Shown in pieces: positions 26,254 through 33,926 of a stretch of DNA of 64,000 nucleotides; positions within the stretch are counted from its first letter, which is position 1, and the number at the start of each line of letters is the position of its first letter. Under the pieces are notes generated by a model, which saw only the letters and a list, made by a program, of their open reading frames with translations, did no database searches and was not told the DNA's origin. The position numbers were made by a program, and so were the translations under genes. The stretch comes from UBA9339 sp964535195 (GTDB lineage Bacteria; Pseudomonadota; Gammaproteobacteria; UBA9339): NCBI GenBank assembly GCA_964535195.1, contig CAZHSI010000001.1:124001-188000 (forward strand), given 5' to 3'.

Positions 26254-28146
26254 ATGTTGCAACGTATGCACGATAAAATACAGGGGGTAGTTGCTTGGAT
26301 ATTTGCTGTAGTTATCGCCTTAATTTTTTCCCTTTGGGGAGTGCAAAATTATTTACAGGGTGGTACCTCGCAAGCGGTAGCTAAGGTCAATGGAAAAAAA
26401 ATAACTGACGCAGAGTTTCATTTAGCCTATGAACAAGCTAAACATTCTGAAATGTTGCGATTTGGGCCCAATTTTTCTTTTGATCAAAAAATGCAAGCTG
26501 AGCTTAAGCAGGAGGTTTTGGAGCATTTAATTCATCAGGAGGTTATTGCTCAGGCTGAAAAGAAAATGGGCTTAGAGGTTAGTAGTAAACAATTATTAGC
26601 GATGGTTACTGCCCAGCCAATTTTTCAGGTTCAAGGTCGTTTTTCTCCCAGTCGTTTTCAGCAGTTAGTGCGTCAGATATTTCCATCAGAACAAGCTTTT
26701 TTTAGCAATATGGCAAGTGTAATTGTCCGTACCCAATTAGAGAAAGGGATTAAGAATACGGCTTTTGTTTTACCTGATGAAATCGAGTTTGTAAAAAAGA
26801 TCAATCGACAAAGACGAGATTTTGGCTATGTTTCGATTCCGGTAGAACGTTTTATAGGGATGGTATCAGTTGACCCTATAGCTATTCAGAAATATTACGA
26901 TGAGCATCATAGCGAATTTTTATTGCCGGAAAAAATCAGTATCCAATATATAGAGTTATCTTCTGCTGACTTAAATAAAACTATAGCTACTCCTGAACAG
27001 TTAAAACATTATTATCACAGCCACATTGATTCTTTCTCTACGCCGAAAAAATGGCAAATCTTAAAGGTGTTATTACCGCTAACAACAACTGATGATAAAG
27101 CTGTCGCTGTTGCTAAAAAGAAGCTGGGGGAGATAGCTCATCAATTACAGGATAAATCAACCTTAACTGATGTTGGTCGGGGTATACATACCACTACTTC
27201 CTGGGTAACTCGTAATGATGTGCCACAAGGTCTAGCAGCGGAGCTAGATAGGTTAGATGTGGGTAAGGTATCAGCGCCGTTTCGCACGAAAGAGGGTTAT
27301 AATTTAGTAAAAATTTTAGCAAAACAAGAATCAAAAATTATGCCCTACGCAGATATTACAGCAAAGGTTAAAGCAGCATATGAGCATCAACAGTTGGTTC
27401 AGGCATTTTCTGAGGCTAGTGATAAGTTAGCCGATTTAGTTTATACCAATTCTGATAGTTTAGAGCCCGCTGCTCGGGAGCTTGGAATTAAGGTTAAAGA
27501 GACAGGTTTGGTTACGAAAGCTGGCAGTAAAGAGGGAATCTTAGCTAATAATAAAGTAGCTACTGCTGCGTTTAGCGATGCAGTTTTAAAGCAGCGCTAT
27601 AACAGTAATTTAATCGAGATAGCTACAGGTAAGATGGTGGTTCTACGAATTAAAGATTATATACCAGAAAAAATATTGCCACTTGAACAAGTAAAAAATT
27701 CTATTGAAGAAAAGTTGCGGCGAGAGGAAGCGGATAAGCAAGCTTCTAAACTTGCTGATGAAGTGCTTAAGGCGATAAATGACAATAAAACTGATATGGA
27801 AGTTGCTCGTCAGTATAATTTAGTGTGGCGCAAGCTATCTGGTACGAAATATGGGGAGGTTGGTGGTAACGCTCGTTTAGTAGAGTCGGTATTTAGTTTA
27901 GCTAAACCTAGTGCGCAAAAGATTTCAGCAAGTAAAGTTGATTTAGAAAAAGGTTATGCTGTGGTTCGTTTGGATAGGGTATATGATGAGGTTGGCTCTA
28001 GTATTAATACTGAACTAGGCAATACTATTAAATTTTTACCAGAAAAATTTGGTCATTATGAATATCAGACCTTAATTGATACTTTTATGAGTCAAGCCAA
28101 AATTGAAGTTATCAATAAAACTGAAGGTGAGCATATCAGTGAATAA
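26254..28146 (+). CDS. ppiD: Periplasmic peptidyl-prolyl isomerase/chaperone PpiD
   Basis: An inner-membrane-anchored SurA-like chaperone near the SecYEG exit that assists newly exported proteins. The N-terminus is MLQRMHDKIQGVVAWIF with a single membrane helix (about residues 13-33). A SurA-type N-terminal domain follows, then one parvulin domain (roughly 265-370) and a C-terminal chaperone region. The 630-aa length matches PpiD. It lies directly after the tRNA pair, and its last codons overlap the next gene. Family parvulin domains in PpiD are often catalytically weak; I cannot judge activity here. Confidence 0.94.
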   Translation: MLQRMHDKIQGVVAWIFAVVIALIFSLWGVQNYLQGGTSQAVAKVNGKKITDAEFHLAYEQAKHSEMLRFGPNFSFDQKMQAELKQEVLEHLIHQEVIAQAEKKMGLEVSSKQLLAMVTAQPIFQVQGRFSPSRFQQLVRQIFPSEQAFFSNMASVIVRTQLEKGIKNTAFVLPDEIEFVKKINRQRRDFGYVSIPVERFIGMVSVDPIAIQKYYDEHHSEFLLPEKISIQYIELSSADLNKTIATPEQLKHYYHSHIDSFSTPKKWQILKVLLPLTTTDDKAVAVAKKKLGEIAHQLQDKSTLTDVGRGIHTTTSWVTRNDVPQGLAAELDRLDVGKVSAPFRTKEGYNLVKILAKQESKIMPYADITAKVKAAYEHQQLVQAFSEASDKLADLVYTNSDSLEPAARELGIKVKETGLVTKAGSKEGILANNKVATAAFSDAVLKQRYNSNLIEIATGKMVVLRIKDYIPEKILPLEQVKNSIEEKLRREEADKQASKLADEVLKAINDNKTDMEVARQYNLVWRKLSGTKYGEVGGNARLVESVFSLAKPSAQKISASKVDLEKGYAVVRLDRVYDEVGSSINTELGNTIKFLPEKFGHYEYQTLIDTFMSQAKIEVINKTEGEHISE

Positions 28147-28687
28147 ACTATATTCTAAGTCAGGGGATGACGGTTTTACTAATCTTATTAGTGGTAAACG
28201 GGTTAAAAAAATATCCGAGCTTGTTGAACTTTGTGGCAACCTTGAGGAGCTAAATGTTTTTTTGGGGTATGTTGCTGAATCTTTATACTCTAATCCAGAA
28301 TTAGTTGTACAGTTGAAGCAGGTGTATCGTATCCAGAAAGAGCTGTTTGAAATTATCTTCAACTTAACGTCTGAAAAAAAGTTTGTCATTAATCCTCATA
28401 GCATTTGTGACTTAGAGTATGAGATAAATGCTATGAGTGAGCGTTTGCCAGTTTTACAGTCCATGATATTGCCTGGTGGTGGCGAAATAGCTTCTCGTAT
28501 CTACTTAGCGTGGGCTGTTTGTCGACGTGCCGAAAGATCGGCGTTTAGATTATTTACTACTAATGATAATGCTGAAACAGTTGGTATCTATCTTAATCGT
28601 TTGAGTGAGTGGCTGTATGTTGCCGCAAGAACTATGGCGGTGGCAGCTGGTGTGGAAGAGACGACAGTCTCGCATCTTAAGGTGTGA
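28139..28687 (+). CDS. PduO-type ATP:cob(I)alamin adenosyltransferase
   Basis: Transfers the adenosyl group of ATP to cob(I)alamin, making coenzyme B12. Family motifs are YSKSGDDGFTNL near the N-terminus (YTRTGDxGxTxL in relatives), the ELNVFLG helix, PGGGEIASRIYLAWAVCRRAERS with the ATP-contacting Arg/Glu, and YLNRLSEWLYVAAR. The chosen GTG at 28139 overlaps the ppiD TAA and has AAGGTGAG 8 nt upstream; this gives 182 aa. The frame is open to an ATG at 28103. Two usually basic or charged N-terminal positions differ from the family consensus, so activity is probable, not certain. No B12-dependent enzyme is in the window. Confidence 0.85.
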   Translation: MNKLYSKSGDDGFTNLISGKRVKKISELVELCGNLEELNVFLGYVAESLYSNPELVVQLKQVYRIQKELFEIIFNLTSEKKFVINPHSICDLEYEINAMSERLPVLQSMILPGGGEIASRIYLAWAVCRRAERSAFRLFTTNDNAETVGIYLNRLSEWLYVAARTMAVAAGVEETTVSHLKV

Positions 28688-28810
28688 CAGACTTTTTGTA
28701 TATTGGTTTCTGCATATGCTCTTTGCATTATGACGAAATCTTTTGTCATGTAAAAGCCCAATGAATATACAACCATAGCCAATAGAGCCGGTAGGTTATA
28801 GCTTCATTGC

Positions 28811-29614
28811 CTAAGTGGTTTGCGTAAATATATCAATTCCTGGAAAGCAAACTGTATTTAAGCCAGCATCGACATGTAGAATCTCGCCAGTGATTCCTGA
28901 GGCCAAATCAGAACACAAAAATGCGGCAACGTTTCCCACCTCTTCTTGCGTTACATTACGGTGTAATGGCGATACTTTTTCACCGTAAGTTAGCATTCTA
29001 CGGAAGTTTTTTATACCTGATGAAGCTAGAGTTCTAATGGCGCCAGCAGAGATTGCATTTACTCTGATATTGTCATGACCAAGGCTATTAGCTAAATAAC
29101 GAACATTAGCTTCTAGGCTGGCTTTTGCTAGCCCCATAACATTGTAGTTTAGCAGAGCTTTCTCTGCGCCAATATGGCTTACGGTAAGTAAGGAACCATG
29201 GTGGTTGGTCATCATGGGGCGCGCAGCTTTTGCGACGGCGGCAAAACTATAGCTACTAATATCATGGGCAATTTTAAAACCTTCGCGAGTCACGCATTCT
29301 ACGTAATTACCCTCAAGTTGCTCGTTAGGAGCAAACGCTACCGAGTGTACTAATATATCCAGCTTATCCCAATAGTTTTTTAAATTATTAAATAGTTCAT
29401 TAATTTGATCATCTTGCGACAAGTCGCATGGGAAAATAAGTTTTGAGTTTACCTCTTCGGCGATTTTTTCTACGCGGTCTTTGAATTTTTCATTTTGATA
29501 AGTAAGTGCAATTTCTGCTCCTTCACGGTGCATACATTTGGCAATGCCATATGCAATAGAATGGTTGTTGAGTGCCCCGAATATCAATGCTTTTTTATTT
29601 TGTAATAAGCTCAT
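28811..29614 (-). CDS. fabI: Enoyl-ACP reductase FabI (NADH-dependent)
   Basis: Last reductive step of type II fatty-acid elongation; target of triclosan and isoniazid-like drugs in other bacteria. It is a short-chain dehydrogenase fold with the FabI version of the nucleotide site (GALNNHSIAYGIAK) and the catalytic Tyr-x6-Lys pair Y157/K164 in YNVMGLAK. The length is 267 aa. It is transcribed alone on the minus strand, convergent with the adenosyltransferase gene. ppiD-fabI adjacency recalls Coxiella-like genomes. A TTGATA box about 50 bp upstream is a possible -35. Confidence 0.96.
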   Translation of the reverse strand: MSLLQNKKALIFGALNNHSIAYGIAKCMHREGAEIALTYQNEKFKDRVEKIAEEVNSKLIFPCDLSQDDQINELFNNLKNYWDKLDILVHSVAFAPNEQLEGNYVECVTREGFKIAHDISSYSFAAVAKAARPMMTNHHGSLLTVSHIGAEKALLNYNVMGLAKASLEANVRYLANSLGHDNIRVNAISAGAIRTLASSGIKNFRRMLTYGEKVSPLHRNVTQEEVGNVAAFLCSDLASGITGEILHVDAGLNTVCFPGIDIFTQTT

Positions 29615-30130
29615 ACTGTTCTCGACTAAGTTGCTAGAATCTTAAAATATTAAAGTGAAACATTATCAAAGCAGGATTAAAAAATCCAGGATGATTTTTG
29701 ATGCCATATGAATTCTTATAATACCTTGATTAATAATGAATTAGTTAGAAAAAATATTTATGTGCAATGACGAGACTACGACTCTATCTCCTTTATACAT
29801 GGTTTTTTGTCCATTTTTTATTAACTAGATGAAGCGAGGCAACAAATTTTAATAGTCCACGGATATAAACTATATATAAAATGTTGTGTAGTTAGCATTT
29901 TTTACTATAGGTCTTGATATTGATGTTAATTGGTCTAAACTAATGTTTTGTTATTAATATTTAACTTGAACTGTAACTATTTGCATGGCCATTGCGATGT
30001 CACGCTATAGGCGCGGCGAGCCAGTGTTGTCAAACTTTCTGGGTTGTTTTATCGCTGAAGTTTGTGGTCGTTTTTCGGCAATGTTAGGGCAAGGGGTTAC
30101 TTTGAAATTATACTTATATAGGAGGTTCGA
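29615..30130. other. Gene-free stretch between divergent fabI and a lipoprotein gene
   Basis: About 515 bp with no credible reading frame. It must hold both promoters. The strong ribosome-binding site AGGAGG at 30121-30126 belongs to the lipoprotein gene. A GC-richer patch near 29990-30030 stands out against A/T-rich flanks but folds into nothing I recognise. Confidence 0.4.
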
Positions 30131-30826
30131 ATGCGCAATAAACTGCTTATTGTTTCAGTAGTGGCAATGCTTGGATTGGTTGGTTGTAATAAAGAGGAGG
30201 AAGCAGCTGCTATTTCTCCAGGAGTCGAGAAAGCACAATCGGGTGTAACCGAGGCAACAACACCAGCTTCAGTACCAGTAGCTACAGAAGCTCAGGTTCC
30301 AACTAATGTCGAAACAAATACAATGCCTACAGCTTCAGTCCCAAGTTCAGTGGCACCACAAGCTGTGATTACTGATAATACCAAGGTCGTACCAGTAGCT
30401 TCTCCAGCGACTCAGGCAAGTACTCAATTACCAGAGCCAGCAAATGTTGTACCTCAAAATAAGTTAGATGCAACCAGCCAAACTGTGGTTTACGGTGTTG
30501 GCGATGGCCAAGGTCAAGCTCAGCCCACTTTAACATCCGATGTAATATCGGCTTCAAGTCCAGCCTCAATTCCCGTGGCTGCTGATCAAAAAGTAGCAGC
30601 AAAAGTTACTGCTGCGGTAGCAAGCCCAGTGGAGGTTGTGGATACTACGAAGATCAAGGAATCTGTTACTACCGTAGTTAATCAGGTTCCTGAAGTAAAA
30701 ACTGTTTCTGGTGTAAATACAGCGAATGGAGTGAATATTAATGCTGCTCCAAGTGCTGACAGCATCCCAGTGGCAGCGGCTCCACATGGTAGTGACTCTG
30801 CTGTTTTATCACCACATGGAAAATAA
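30131..30826 (+). CDS. Low-complexity lipoprotein of unknown function
   Basis: The N-terminus MRNKLLIVSVVAMLGLVGC is a lipoprotein signal peptide with lipobox LVGC (Cys at residue 19). The acidic NKEEE after it would favour outer-membrane sorting by the usual Lol rules. The remaining 200 residues are almost entirely Ala, Pro, Val, Thr, Ser and Gln in loosely repeated phrases (TASVP, ASIPVA, DSIPVAAAPHG) and are presumably disordered. No catalytic motif is seen. A Gram-negative surface or spacer lipoprotein is likely; the function is unknown. It has an excellent AGGAGG site and is closed by a strong terminator, so it is a single, probably highly expressed gene. Confidence 0.7.
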   Translation: MRNKLLIVSVVAMLGLVGCNKEEEAAAISPGVEKAQSGVTEATTPASVPVATEAQVPTNVETNTMPTASVPSSVAPQAVITDNTKVVPVASPATQASTQLPEPANVVPQNKLDATSQTVVYGVGDGQGQAQPTLTSDVISASSPASIPVAADQKVAAKVTAAVASPVEVVDTTKIKESVTTVVNQVPEVKTVSGVNTANGVNINAAPSADSIPVAAAPHGSDSAVLSPHGK

Positions 30827-30847
30827 TATTTAATTAGTTTCACTTTA

Positions 30848-30884
30848 AGCACGCCTGGTTTTAAAAACCAGGCGTGCTTTTTTT
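30848..30884 (+). terminator. Strong Rho-independent terminator
   Basis: Arms AGCACGCCTGGTTTT-type and its exact complement form a stem of at least 13 bp (30848-30878), followed by a run of seven or more T. It ends the lipoprotein transcript 22 bp after the stop codon. Confidence 0.9.
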
Positions 30885-30902
30885 AGAAAAGACTTATTTT
30901 GT

Positions 30903-31472
30903 ATGATTTTATTTAAGCGATTATCGCTGTTTTTAATTTATCTTTTACTGGTTGGTTGTGCTGCCAATATTCCAGAAAAACTCGGGATTAGTGATCTTGA
31001 GTGGGAAAGTTATAGTCCAAGTAAGCAAAAAGCGTTACTTGCTAACTATGAAAGACTGCTACATGAGTGGGAAAAATCAAAGATCGAGCCAGAAGAAAAA
31101 AAAGTGCGTAGCGGTTCTTTTTTGATGGTTAGTATTTATGATGGTCAAGTTATGTTTCCGCCAACCTTTCTTAATTGGCAAGGGTACCAGCGGGTACATT
31201 TTAACGTTTTTAAAGATGAGTGCAGTAATGTTGAGATAAAATCTTTGGCGACAAGTGAAGTAAAAACCCAATTAAGCGTTTGTTTTCGAAATAACACCTT
31301 ATACTTAGATTCTAGTCGTTTTGATCCTGCGAAGAAAGATGGCACGGCTACTATTCATTACTCGCCCCTATGGTTACATGGCTTTGCTTATAAAGAGATT
31401 AATAGCAGCGGTTATGCTAAATTAAACAATGTTACAGTAGAGGTGATGCAGAAGGAGATGATAAAAAAATAA
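30903..31472 (+). CDS. Conserved-type lipoprotein of unknown function
   Basis: A 189-aa protein with signal peptide and lipobox LVGC (Cys at residue 19). The segment GISDLEWESYSPSKQKALL followed by a Tyr-rich helix resembles a hypothetical lipoprotein family I associate with Legionella and Coxiella. The C-terminal half is beta-rich with two Cys (DEC, SVC) that may pair. No enzymatic motif is seen. It lies between the terminator of the previous lipoprotein and comF, and its stop codon is buried in a long hairpin. Confidence 0.65.
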   Translation: MILFKRLSLFLIYLLLVGCAANIPEKLGISDLEWESYSPSKQKALLANYERLLHEWEKSKIEPEEKKVRSGSFLMVSIYDGQVMFPPTFLNWQGYQRVHFNVFKDECSNVEIKSLATSEVKTQLSVCFRNNTLYLDSSRFDPAKKDGTATIHYSPLWLHGFAYKEINSSGYAKLNNVTVEVMQKEMIKK

Positions 31473-31539
31473 TTTTTATCAACACGGTGATAAAAATTAT
31501 GCCATCATGCTAGTGTTTTAGCAGTATGATGGGCTTTTT
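31469..31539 (+). terminator. Tandem hairpins after the lipoprotein gene, the second overlapping the comF start
   Basis: First hairpin: a perfect 13-bp stem, arms 31469-31481 and 31488-31500 (ATAATTTTTATCA), loop ACACGG; its left arm contains the upstream TAA. Second: stem CCATCATGCT / AGTATGATGG (31502-31511 with 31523-31532), followed by GGC and five T. The second looks like an intrinsic terminator, and its right arm holds both candidate ATG codons of comF. Confidence 0.65.
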
Positions 31540-32212
31540 CTGTAATTACTTGTGTATTTTTTGTGACACGCTAAGTAAGCGTGACATAGATTTGTGTGCC
31601 ACCTGTGAAGATGGTCTGCCGGTTTTAAAAAACTATTGTGTAAGATGTGCTGAACCGCTACCCAAAGGGCAAGATACTTGCGGATTTTGTTTAAATATCT
31701 CACCTGCAATTATAAAAACCATAGCTCTTTTTAGTTATCAACCACCAATCAACCGATTACTTACCAATATTAAATTTGGCAATAATCTAATTGGGGCAAG
31801 AGTTTTGGGGGAGCTATTAGCTAATCGTTTGGTTGTCGAGTATAAAAATAAAACTATGCCAGAGGTAATTATCCCGGTACCGCTTCACCCTGATCGTTTA
31901 CATGAGCGTGGCTATAATCAGGCGTTAGAGTTGGTAAAGCCAGCGGCAAAAAGGCTGCAGATACCAATCGATAGGTTTATGGTTAAAAGAGTAAAAAATA
32001 CGTTAGCGCAAGCGATGCTGTCTGCCAAAGAGCGTACTCAAAACATTAAGCAGGCGTTTTATGTCTCACCAGAGCTTCGTTATCAATATGTAGCGGTAGT
32101 AGATGATGTTATTACTACTGGCAATACTGTTAATGAACTATGTAATTCACTAGTGAATAATGGAGTTAAGCGAATAGATGTTTGGTGCTTTGCTAGGAGC
32201 TCGTTTAAATAA
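31526..32212 (+). CDS. ComF-family phosphoribosyltransferase-like protein
   Basis: A 228-aa protein with a Cys-rich N-terminal zinc-finger region (CIFCD, LCATC, CVRC, CGFC) and a C-terminal type I phosphoribosyltransferase fold ending in the PRPP-loop motif VDDVITTGNTV. ComF proteins take part in DNA uptake for transformation and perhaps in recycling of nucleobases, though their reaction is not settled. The helix HERGYNQALELVK is conserved in ComF/GntX. The start is forced to be near 31526 by the first Cys pair, but no Shine-Dalgarno sequence is seen and the ATG lies in a terminator-like stem, so expression may be low or conditional. Confidence 0.88.
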   Translation: MMGFFCNYLCIFCDTLSKRDIDLCATCEDGLPVLKNYCVRCAEPLPKGQDTCGFCLNISPAIIKTIALFSYQPPINRLLTNIKFGNNLIGARVLGELLANRLVVEYKNKTMPEVIIPVPLHPDRLHERGYNQALELVKPAAKRLQIPIDRFMVKRVKNTLAQAMLSAKERTQNIKQAFYVSPELRYQYVAVVDDVITTGNTVNELCNSLVNNGVKRIDVWCFARSSFK

Positions 32213-32264
32213 GTTACAAACAGTGAATGAAGTCCTAGGTAATAAATTGTCTCATTGATTTTAT

Positions 32265-32340
32265 TGGCGTCCCCGACGGGAGTCGAACCCGTGTTACTGC
32301 CGTGAAAGGGCAATGTCCTAGGCCTCTAGACGACGGGGAC
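32265..32340 (-). tRNA. tRNA-Glu (anticodon TTC)
   Basis: On the minus strand: acceptor GTCCCCG with CGGGGAC, D-arm CGTCTAGAGGCCTAGGACA, anticodon TTC in CCCTTTCACGG and CCA encoded (TGG at 32265). It is the typical bacterial tRNA-Glu. Confidence 0.96.
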
Positions 32341-32392
32341 ACATTAATTGTACAACAGCACCATAATTAAGTTTTTTAGACAGCAATTACAG

Positions 32393-32468
32393 TGGTGGAG
32401 CTAAGCGGGATCGAACCGCTGACCCCTTGCATGCCATGCAAGTGCTCTCCCAGCTGAGCTATAGCCCC
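32393..32468 (-). tRNA. tRNA-Ala (anticodon GGC)
   Basis: Minus strand: acceptor GGGGCTA / TAGCTCC (with one G-U), D-arm AGCTCAGCTGGGAGAGC, anticodon GGC, T-loop GTTCGATCC and an encoded CCA. It is 52 bp upstream of tRNA-Glu on the same strand and probably co-transcribed. Confidence 0.96.
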
Positions 32469-32532
32469 ACGATCTTTATTTATCTTTTATAAAGAAAAGC
32501 AGATTCTAATTAACTTAGAGGAATGTTGCAAG

Positions 32533-32691
32533 TCAAAAAAAAACATTTTTGAGGTTGGCTTGATAATTGACCGAATATGTTACTTGATTCTTTTCTAAAT
32601 CATTCTTGGTTGCTAATTTTGCATCTATAATTTCTGCCAAAACTCCTGCTTTTGGGCGTATTGTAAGATCACATGCCGCAGTGTGTGTCAT
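32533..32691 (-). pseudogene. Remnant of a DUF1640-like coiled-coil protein
   Basis: A 52-codon minus-strand frame contains AGVLAEIIDAKLATKNDLEK, which strongly recalls the AxxLAEIxxxxLATKxDLE core of the small coiled-coil DUF1640/CCDC90-type proteins common in bacteria. The upstream part reads FYDTH in another frame, also family-like, so a frameshift separates the two parts. The downstream coiled coil is lost, and the frame ends in an A/T-rich run. It is most simply a decayed gene between tRNA-Ala and ndk. It could still be translated as a short peptide. Confidence 0.45.
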
Positions 32692-32863
32692 AAACTCTAC
32701 CACTGGTTTCTAATTATACTGCTTGGCTGAGTTAACATAGTGTACGGTAATTTTATTTAAGATTTGTCTGAGTCCGACAAGAAGGCCGTGGAGAGGCCGA
32801 TGGATGCAGGTTTCGTCGGAGTGGGTTTAGCATGTCAGAGTGGTTGGCGCTATTACGAATTTT

Positions 32864-32893
32864 TTGGTTAATTTTTTTAAAAAAATGTATAAT
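32864..32893 (+). promoter_or_regulatory. Promoter of ndk
   Basis: A perfect -10 box TATAAT (32888-32893) lies 18 bp after TTGGTT (32864-32869). Transcription would start about 32 nt before the ndk ATG, which is preceded by AAAAGGCGG. Confidence 0.5.
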
Positions 32894-32932
32894 CTAATGA
32901 TTTTTATAAAAACTTAAAAGGCGGACATTATT

Positions 32933-33358
32933 ATGGCAATTGAAAGAACGTTATCAATTATAAAACCAGATGCAGTAGCAAAAAATGTTATTGGAGAGAT
33001 TATAAGCCGTTTTGAGAAAAATGGCCTAAAAATTGTGGCAGCTAAAATGTTACATTTAACTCATACCCAAGCTGAGAGCTTTTATGAGGTTCATAAAGCA
33101 AGACCATTTTATCCAGCATTAGTTAATTTTATGAGTTCTGGCCCTGTGCTTGTTCAGGTTTTAGAAGGAGAAGATGCTATTTTGAAAAATCGCCGCATTA
33201 TGGGGGCAACCGACCCAAAGCAGGCAGAGGTCGGGACGATTAGAGCCGATTTTGCTACTTCAATTGACCTCAATGCGGTTCACGGTTCTGATGCAGAAGA
33301 AACCGCGCGCCAAGAGATCACCTTCTTTTTTAAACCAGAAGAAATCTATTCGCGTTGA
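32933..33358 (+). CDS. ndk: Nucleoside diphosphate kinase
   Basis: Balances NTP pools by transferring the gamma phosphate through a phosphohistidine. It has 141 aa beginning MAIERTLSIIKPDAV. The active-site motif NAVHGSDA places the phosphorylated His at residue 117. The conserved KPDAV, RPFYP and GATDP segments are all present. It has its own promoter, and its stop overlaps or abuts the next gene, so ndk and the thioesterase are probably co-transcribed. The ndk-rlmN neighbourhood is conserved in gammaproteobacteria. Confidence 0.98.
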   Translation: MAIERTLSIIKPDAVAKNVIGEIISRFEKNGLKIVAAKMLHLTHTQAESFYEVHKARPFYPALVNFMSSGPVLVQVLEGEDAILKNRRIMGATDPKQAEVGTIRADFATSIDLNAVHGSDAEETARQEITFFFKPEEIYSR

Positions 33359-33390
33359 AAAATCCTCTTCGTATGACGAAGATATATATT

Positions 33391-33798
33391 ATGAATACAG
33401 GCGATATATTTACTTGGGAATGTGAACCCCGTGATCATGAAATCGATTTTCAAGGCAGGGTTAATAATATTTATTATTTGGTTTATATGGAGCAAGCAAG
33501 GTATTTGCATAGCAAGTCTTTAGGGATTGATTTCAGGACTATGCAAAACCGTACCTTTGATTTAGTTGTGGTAAAAACCGAAATAGCTTTCAAAGCTCCA
33601 ATTGGTGGTACCGATACTTTAATCGTTACCTCAAAGTTTAGTGCTATGGGTAAGGTTCGTTGTCTTTCTGATCAACAAATTATTCGTAAAAGTGATAATA
33701 AAGTTATGGCAGTGGCTAAACATATAATTGCTCATATCGATCGTGTGTCAGGACGGCCGGTAGCTATGCCAAGCGAGCTAAGATTAAAGTTTTTTTAA
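33391..33798 (+). CDS. Hotdog-fold acyl-CoA thioesterase (4HBT/YbgC-like)
   Basis: A hotdog-fold protein with the YbgC/4-hydroxybenzoyl-CoA thioesterase-type motif: EIDFQGRVNNIYYLVYMEQAR has the Asp (or Glu) at the start, the GxVxN turn and the YxxYxExAR helix. The rest gives the expected strand pattern (FDLVVVKTEIAFKAPI). Length is 135 aa from the ATG at 33391 and 141 aa from 33373; the frame is open back to a TTG within the ndk stop. The ribosome-binding site is weak in all cases. The substrate is unknown. It lies between ndk and rlmN. Confidence 0.8.
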   Translation: MNTGDIFTWECEPRDHEIDFQGRVNNIYYLVYMEQARYLHSKSLGIDFRTMQNRTFDLVVVKTEIAFKAPIGGTDTLIVTSKFSAMGKVRCLSDQQIIRKSDNKVMAVAKHIIAHIDRVSGRPVAMPSELRLKFF

Positions 33799-33926
33799 TT
33801 TGTTTCACGTAGTTTGTCTCGTGATCATCTATGTTAAAATTTAAGATGAAGTGTTCTGGGAGCGAATTCCGTAAGGGAAGAGGTTGGGTGTCCTGATTAA
33901 TGCAAAAAACGTTTAGGTAATATTTT

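Noticed and set aside
33840..33926. Possible structured RNA before rlmN
   Set aside because: Short complementary pieces (GGGAGCG, CCGTAAGGG) do not build a recognisable riboswitch or ncRNA fold.
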